19,430 nt of DNA, taken from positions 1 to 19,430 of the forward strand of contig JAJYHI010000106.1 in assembly GCA_021784835.1 (NCBI GenBank), read 5' to 3'. The notes under the pieces are model-generated. The model did not search any database, was not told the DNA's origin, and saw only the letters and a program-made list of their open reading frames with translations. Shown here one piece after another: positions 15,414 to 19,430 of this stretch. Each line of letters opens with the position of its first letter. Position 1 is the first letter of the stretch. The position numbers were made by a program, and so were the translations under genes. Source of the DNA: a bacterium (lineage in GTDB: Bacteria; SZUA-79; Acidulodesulfobacterales; Acidulodesulfobacteraceae).

Positions 15414-15776
15414 TTATTGATCTTTTACCGCATTTTTGGCGAGGCGTATTATCTCGCTCTCTTTAAAAGGCTTCTGTAAATAAGCAAAACTCCCCTCTAT
15501 TTCATTTTTACCGGGGATATTAGAAGACATAAGTATCACCGGAATCTTTCTAGTATCGTCGTTTTCTTTAAGATTCTTTAACAGCGTTATGCCGTCCATT
15601 TGCGGCATATTTAAATCCGTAACTATAAGATTAATATCTTCCTTTATAGCTTTTTCCAGCGCTTCAAATCCGTCCTGGGCGGTCTTTACTTTAAACCCCG
15701 CCTCTTTAAAAGCTATAGACAAAAATTTAGCGACGACTATAGAATCTTCAACGATTAATACGGTATAATTTTTCAT
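15414..15776 (-). CDS. Second CheY-like single-domain response regulator
   Basis: A 120-residue receiver domain with no output domain. It has E10/D11, phospho-site D54 (IVTDLNMPQMDG), S84 (ILMSSNIPG) and K102 (YLQKPF). It lacks the DFSTMRR and DWNMP motifs of the neighbouring CheY and is shorter between the Ser and the conserved Lys. It is therefore probably not the motor-binding regulator. It could act as a phosphate sink for CheA, as extra CheY proteins do in bacteria without CheZ, or signal to another target. An AGGCAGGG-type ribosome site is present. It follows cheR by 17 bases. Confidence 0.88.
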   Translation of the reverse strand: MKNYTVLIVEDSIVVAKFLSIAFKEAGFKVKTAQDGFEALEKAIKEDINLIVTDLNMPQMDGITLLKNLKENDDTRKIPVILMSSNIPGKNEIEGSFAYLQKPFKESEIIRLAKNAVKDQ

Positions 15777-15793
15777 AACCCTGCCTCTTTTAC

Positions 15794-16636
15794 TTATTCT
15801 TTTTTGTATAGCGGGGTTTTACCCAACCCAACTAACTTAAACAGGGAAGATATGGAGTGGAGCGACTCCGAATGGCCTAAAAAAAGATATCCTCCTGGTT
15901 TTAAACTTTCGTATATGTTTTCGATAGTTTTCTTTTTCGATTCCGCATCAAAATATATTATAACATTTCTGCATAAAACGATATCGAAAGACCCAAATTT
16001 TTTAACTTCATTGCCGCTTATAAGATTAACGTTTCCAAAAACCGTCATATTTTTAATTTCATCTTTAATTTCATATTCGTCGTCTCCGGTTTTTTCGAAA
16101 TATTTGCCGAGAATAGCCTGCGATGCGTTTCTCAGCGTATATCCGTTATATATGCCTTTTTTTGCGGATTCAAGAACTTTTTCGCTGATATCGGTGCCTA
16201 TTATTTCAAATTTTATGCCTGACGAGAAAAAATTTTCTTTAATTAAAATTCCGACGGTATAAGGCTCTTCTCCCGTAGAACATGCGGCGCTCCAGATTCT
16301 TATATTTTTAATAGCGTTATTTCCCGGCGATTGAACTATCTGCTTTAAAACGTCGACGAAAACTTCCAGTTGGGGCATATCCCTAAAAAAACTTGTTTCG
16401 TTTGTCGTTACGCTGTTTAAAAGCTCTTTTATTTCCGCATTTTTAAGAGGCGAAAACTTTAAATAGTTGTAATAATCTTCAAAATTAGAAAGGTTTAAAA
16501 CCGAAATCCTTTTAGACAGTCTAGTTTCCAGCAGATATTTCTTTTGATCGCTAAAAAATATGCCGGATATTTCGTAAATCATATCCTTCAGCTTTTTAAA
16601 AACGTCGTCGGATAAATTTAAATTAGAATATTCCAT
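15794..16636 (-). CDS. cheR: Chemoreceptor methyltransferase CheR
   Basis: CheR transfers methyl groups from S-adenosylmethionine to receptor glutamates for adaptation. Of 280 residues, the first ~75 are the helical N-terminal domain. The active-site region NETSFFRD is at 79-86, the SAM-binding IWSAACSTGEEPYTVG at 114-129 and GTDIS at 147-151, and CRNVIIYF at 222-229. The end, GHSESLHSI then LVGLGKTPLYKK, is typical. No Shine-Dalgarno is visible before the ATG. It begins 22 bases after the HEAT-gene stop. Together with cheB it gives a complete methylation cycle. Confidence 0.96.
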   Translation of the reverse strand: MEYSNLNLSDDVFKKLKDMIYEISGIFFSDQKKYLLETRLSKRISVLNLSNFEDYYNYLKFSPLKNAEIKELLNSVTTNETSFFRDMPQLEVFVDVLKQIVQSPGNNAIKNIRIWSAACSTGEEPYTVGILIKENFFSSGIKFEIIGTDISEKVLESAKKGIYNGYTLRNASQAILGKYFEKTGDDEYEIKDEIKNMTVFGNVNLISGNEVKKFGSFDIVLCRNVIIYFDAESKKKTIENIYESLKPGGYLFLGHSESLHSISSLFKLVGLGKTPLYKKE

Positions 16637-16658
16637 TAAAATTTGGTTTATTTATTAA

Positions 16659-18647
16659 TCATCCGTTAATTAATTCTATAGAAAAATTCTTTATATCTTC
16701 ATCTTTTGAAGAATTATATTTCTTAATAATAGAATTAGATTTTTCTTTGTTTAAAACGTGAAGCGTTTTTAAAAGGGCAATTTTAACCATTTTGCTTTTT
16801 TCGGCGGGAAGCATGGAAGCAAGCTTGTCGAATATATCTTTTGCGCCTGTTTTCTGAATAAGCTCCACCACTTTATATCTGAAAATTTCGGAAAAACCGC
16901 CCGATTTAAGAGCTTCTAAGTAAACAGGCGATTTTTTTTCTCCTGCCGATAAAAGCGATTCTAAATAGTTAAACCTGGTTTCTTCGTCGTTTTCTTCAAA
17001 CAGAAAAGTCGTTTCGTCTTTATGGTTTATTAAATCGAATTTCGCAAGACTTTTCGCAAGCAGTCTTTTTAAATTTAAAGGTTTATTTTTAAATAAAGCT
17101 ATCGTCGAATAAAAATCGGCGGTTTGTCCGGCATTCAGGCTAATTTTATCGGACGAAAGTATCCTTAAAGAGTACTCTGCCGCTTTATCGTTTTTGGAAG
17201 AAATATTTTTGATGAAAAATTTAATATATTCTCCGTTTTTATCTTGCGCCGCAAAGTTAGAAAGCGTTTCTACATAAGCGTCTATTACGTCGGCATATTT
17301 CTCTTTAAGAAGATTTTCAAAAAACTTTTCAATATATTTTGAAGCATATTGAAAATTTCCGGCAAGTTTTACGGCATATTTCCTGACGTCTCCGTTGGCG
17401 TCGCCTATATAGCTTTTAGCTACCTCTTCGATAAGCCTGCGTTCGTATAAAGCTCCGCTGAGTTTAGCCGAATATTTTAAAAGCAGAATTTTTACTTCGA
17501 CGAAAAGTTTTTTGTCTCCATAAAAAACAAGCAGATCGATTATGTCTTTATATGCGGATTCCGATAAAACATCGATAAGAATATCGGTTTTATCGTTATA
17601 TTCAGATGAAGGACTTAACTTCATTAAAAATTCCGTTATAAATTTAGGTCTCGCCAATTTTTTTATTATTTCTTTAATGTATTTATACTCATTTTCGTCT
17701 AAGTTTTCATTTTTTTTGTAATATTCAAAAATAAATTGAAACAGTTTTTGGGATTTTTTATGATTCATAATCGAAAAATAGCACAAAATGGCGTCGATAG
17801 CATCTTTTTCTTCATAATCGCTTAACAGGTATAAACTCATTTTCAAATTCATTTTAGACAGGCGGATATACATTTTCGTTTTTACGTCGGCGCTTTCGTC
17901 TGCGCCGCACTCGTCCGTTATGCATAATTTATAAAGACCTTTAAGAATATAAACTTTATCTAATTTATACTTAACGTTGTTTTTTAAAACGTCGAGCAGG
18001 AAAACTATAATTTCGTCCCCGCCTATTTTAGAAAGAGATTCTATAATTACGTTTTTAACTACCCTGTCGTCGGCTTTTAAAAACAATTCTTTTAACGCCG
18101 GAAAAGCTTTTTTAAGTTTAAGCTCTCCCACGGCAAAAACGGCTGCCGACAGAACGAAAAAATTGCTTTTGGCCTCTTTTACCGATTTAATCAATATGCC
18201 GCCTAAATCTATTTTCAATATACCGATGGATTCCAGAGCATTTGCTTTGGTAATTTCGTCGGAGCTTGACGCAAGTATTTTTAAAACTTCCTTAGGCAGG
18301 TCGGCAGGATTGAACTTTCCGTATCTTATTAATTCGGCTGTAATTCTGTCGTATTTTCCTTTGTTTTTGCCTGCAAAATAGATTAGAAAGTTGCCGTCAT
18401 GCATAGCAAGCCGTTTTAACACGTCAAAGGCGTTTGACCTGAGCCTGATGCCTATATCCGAAGAAACTGCGGTGTCCATTAATTTTTTGACGAGTTCTTT
18501 TTTGTCCCGCCCTTCTATTTCGTTTATTATAGCATCTTGCGCATATTCTGCAGTTTCAGGATTATCAGAGTCTAAAAGTTCTACTAATTTCTTTTTTTCG
18601 TCGATGCTTCCGAACTTAATTATTTTTTCGATTTCTTTCTTATTCAT
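16659..18647 (-). CDS. HEAT-repeat scaffold protein in the chemotaxis operon
   Basis: A 662-residue, Lys/Leu/Ile-rich all-helical protein with no signal peptide or membrane segment. Degenerate HEAT-type helical pairs are visible, for example around residues 125-215: ITKANALESIGILKI, then FFVLSAAVFAVGELKLKKAFP and VVKNVIIESLSKIGGDEI. Similar pairs recur toward the C-terminus (KMVKIALLKTLHVLNKEKS). No catalytic motif was recognised. HEAT proteins are scaffolds for protein-protein contact. Its location between fliA and cheR, with the start overlapping the fliA stop by 8 bases, indicates translational coupling to fliA and a role tied to chemotaxis or sigma-28 control. The specific partner is unknown. 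Similar genes occur next to cheR in some deltaproteobacterial che clusters. Confidence 0.8.
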   Translation of the reverse strand: MNKKEIEKIIKFGSIDEKKKLVELLDSDNPETAEYAQDAIINEIEGRDKKELVKKLMDTAVSSDIGIRLRSNAFDVLKRLAMHDGNFLIYFAGKNKGKYDRITAELIRYGKFNPADLPKEVLKILASSSDEITKANALESIGILKIDLGGILIKSVKEAKSNFFVLSAAVFAVGELKLKKAFPALKELFLKADDRVVKNVIIESLSKIGGDEIIVFLLDVLKNNVKYKLDKVYILKGLYKLCITDECGADESADVKTKMYIRLSKMNLKMSLYLLSDYEEKDAIDAILCYFSIMNHKKSQKLFQFIFEYYKKNENLDENEYKYIKEIIKKLARPKFITEFLMKLSPSSEYNDKTDILIDVLSESAYKDIIDLLVFYGDKKLFVEVKILLLKYSAKLSGALYERRLIEEVAKSYIGDANGDVRKYAVKLAGNFQYASKYIEKFFENLLKEKYADVIDAYVETLSNFAAQDKNGEYIKFFIKNISSKNDKAAEYSLRILSSDKISLNAGQTADFYSTIALFKNKPLNLKRLLAKSLAKFDLINHKDETTFLFEENDEETRFNYLESLLSAGEKKSPVYLEALKSGGFSEIFRYKVVELIQKTGAKDIFDKLASMLPAEKSKMVKIALLKTLHVLNKEKSNSIIKKYNSSKDEDIKNFSIELING

Positions 18648-19350
18648 AGGCTTTTAATTTCGACCTCAATTTTAAAATTGATTTAGAATGAATCTGGCAT
18701 ATCCTAGATTCGGTTAAATTTAAAATATGACCTATCTCTTTTAAAGTAAGTTCATCATAATAATACATCATTAGAACATTCTTTTCAACATCTTCAAGCA
18801 TATCGATATATTTTATCAGTATATTTTTCTTTTCTTCGTTTAAAAGCATGTCGATAGCCGAAGGTTCTTTACTTTCTATAGTATCTAAAGTTTCCGATTT
18901 AGGTTTATCCATAGATATAAAATCTTTGTCGTTTAAAAAAGAGGCTCCCCTTATTTTATAAAACATTTCGTTAAGCTCGTCCATTCCTATGTTTAACTCT
19001 TCGGCAATCTCTTCGTCCGACGGCATTCTTCCAAGCTTCTGCTCTAATTTAGCATAAACTTTTTCTATTCTTCCCGAAAGTTCTCGGACGTTTCTCGGCA
19101 TATAATCAAGCTTGCGGACATTGTCCAATATAGTGCCTTTTATCCGCGTTACCGCATAGAACCTAAAATTTTCGTTTTTTGACGGGTCGAATTTTATAGC
19201 CGCGTCTATCAATCCGAAAATTCCAAATTCTATAATATCGTCTTTATTTATGACGCCGTTAAATTTCAGCGACATAAAGTTTGCGACTTTATTCACGAGA
19301 TTAAAATTTTCTTCTATTAATTTTTTTGACTTTTCGTCTATTTTTTGCAT
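18640..19350 (-). CDS. fliA: Flagellar sigma factor FliA (sigma-28)
   Basis: FliA directs RNA polymerase to late flagellar and chemotaxis promoters and is held inactive by FlgM. The 236 residues fit the family. Region 2 is at ~12-85 (FGLIDAAIKFDPSKNENFRF, then KGTILDNVRKLDYMPR), region 3 at ~90-135 (LEQKLGRMPSDEEIAEELNI) and region 4 at ~175-233 with helix-turn-helix LTLKEIGHILNLTESRICQI. YMPR and the short region 3 are typical of FliA rather than general sigma-70 proteins. No Shine-Dalgarno is seen before the ATG, and a perfect palindrome begins 16 bases upstream. It leads the che operon, so it can drive its own regulon. The gene before it lies beyond the window. Confidence 0.95.
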   Translation of the reverse strand: MQKIDEKSKKLIEENFNLVNKVANFMSLKFNGVINKDDIIEFGIFGLIDAAIKFDPSKNENFRFYAVTRIKGTILDNVRKLDYMPRNVRELSGRIEKVYAKLEQKLGRMPSDEEIAEELNIGMDELNEMFYKIRGASFLNDKDFISMDKPKSETLDTIESKEPSAIDMLLNEEKKNILIKYIDMLEDVEKNVLMMYYYDELTLKEIGHILNLTESRICQIHSKSILKLRSKLKAYE

Positions 19351-19365
19351 TGTTTTATTTGTGGT

Positions 19366-19388
19366 GGGACAGAATTAAATTCTGTCCC
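19366..19388. repeat. Perfect palindromic repeat upstream of fliA, copy 1
   Basis: GGGACAGAATT, one central A, and AATTCTGTCCC make an 11-base perfect inverted repeat. It lies 16 bases before the fliA ATG and would form a strong hairpin in a read-through transcript. It has no T-run on either side that would make it a clear terminator. A related copy follows at 19410-19430. Confidence 0.8.
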
Positions 19389-19409
19389 TACTGTTTTCCA
19401 ATTTGTTGC

Positions 19410-19430
19410 GGGTCGGAATTGAATTCCGCC
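19410..19430. repeat. Related palindromic repeat, copy 2 (cut by window edge)
   Basis: GGGTCGGAATT, a central G and AATTCCG form a palindrome with perfect 7-base arms (19414-19428). The left half matches copy 1 at 9 of 11 positions. One outer mismatch (19413/19429) follows, and then the window ends. The two copies look like diverged members of one REP-like or MITE-like family. Confidence 0.65.

Noticed and set aside
15804..16262. 152-residue plus-strand frame opposite cheR
   Set aside because: Shadow of cheR, which has all its motifs; no ribosome site or family similarity.

Overview
The window is an almost gap-free block of flagellar and chemotaxis genes from a motile, low-GC, two-membrane bacterium. 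FlgH (outer-membrane L-ring lipoprotein) and FlgI (periplasmic P-ring) imply an outer membrane. The che gene order, a HEAT-repeat gene between fliA and cheR, a stand-alone FlhB C-terminal domain beside a fliK-like gene, and a sigma-54-type promoter for the rod/ring operon all resemble the former Deltaproteobacteria and related phyla. A DsrE-like gene hints at sulfur chemistry, but the species cannot be fixed from sequence reading alone.

Region 1 (about 1-6432, all minus strand) is a hook-rod-ring operon in transcription order flgF, flgG, flgA, flgH, flgI, flgM, flgN-like, flgK; flgK runs off the left edge. A near-consensus -24/-12 sigma-54 promoter lies ahead of flgF (6517-6533), and a sigma-28-like promoter lies ahead of flgM (1839-1866). 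So structural genes look RpoN-driven, while the anti-sigma factor and hook-filament junction genes also appear to get a FliA-dependent promoter. flgJ, often found after flgI, is not here.

Region 2 (6433-7765) is a 235-base promoter region followed by two plus-strand genes: a small DsrE/DsrF-like protein and a YcgR-type PilZ protein (a c-di-GMP receptor family). They sit between the two minus-strand flagellar blocks.

Region 3 (7762-19350, all minus strand) is a chemotaxis and regulation operon in transcription order fliA, HEAT-repeat gene, cheR, a cheY-like gene, cheY, cheA, cheB, cheW, a parA/parC-like ATPase, a CheW-domain protein with a long N-terminal extension (parP-like), a small highly charged protein, a fliK-like hook-length gene and a stand-alone FlhB C-terminal domain. 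Spacing is tight, with many ATGA or longer overlaps. The parC-parP pairing suggests that chemoreceptor arrays are placed at the pole as in Vibrio. No receptor, CheD, or CheZ/CheC/CheX phosphatase is encoded in the window.

The right edge (19351-19430) carries two diverged copies of a short palindromic repeat just upstream of fliA. I saw no tRNA, rRNA, CRISPR array, complete insertion sequence or clear factor-independent terminator. Nothing here is a wholly new system. The most interesting points are the ParC/ParP-like pair, the split FlhB domain beside FliK, the unusual CheA linker, the HEAT protein inside the operon, and the promoter architecture.
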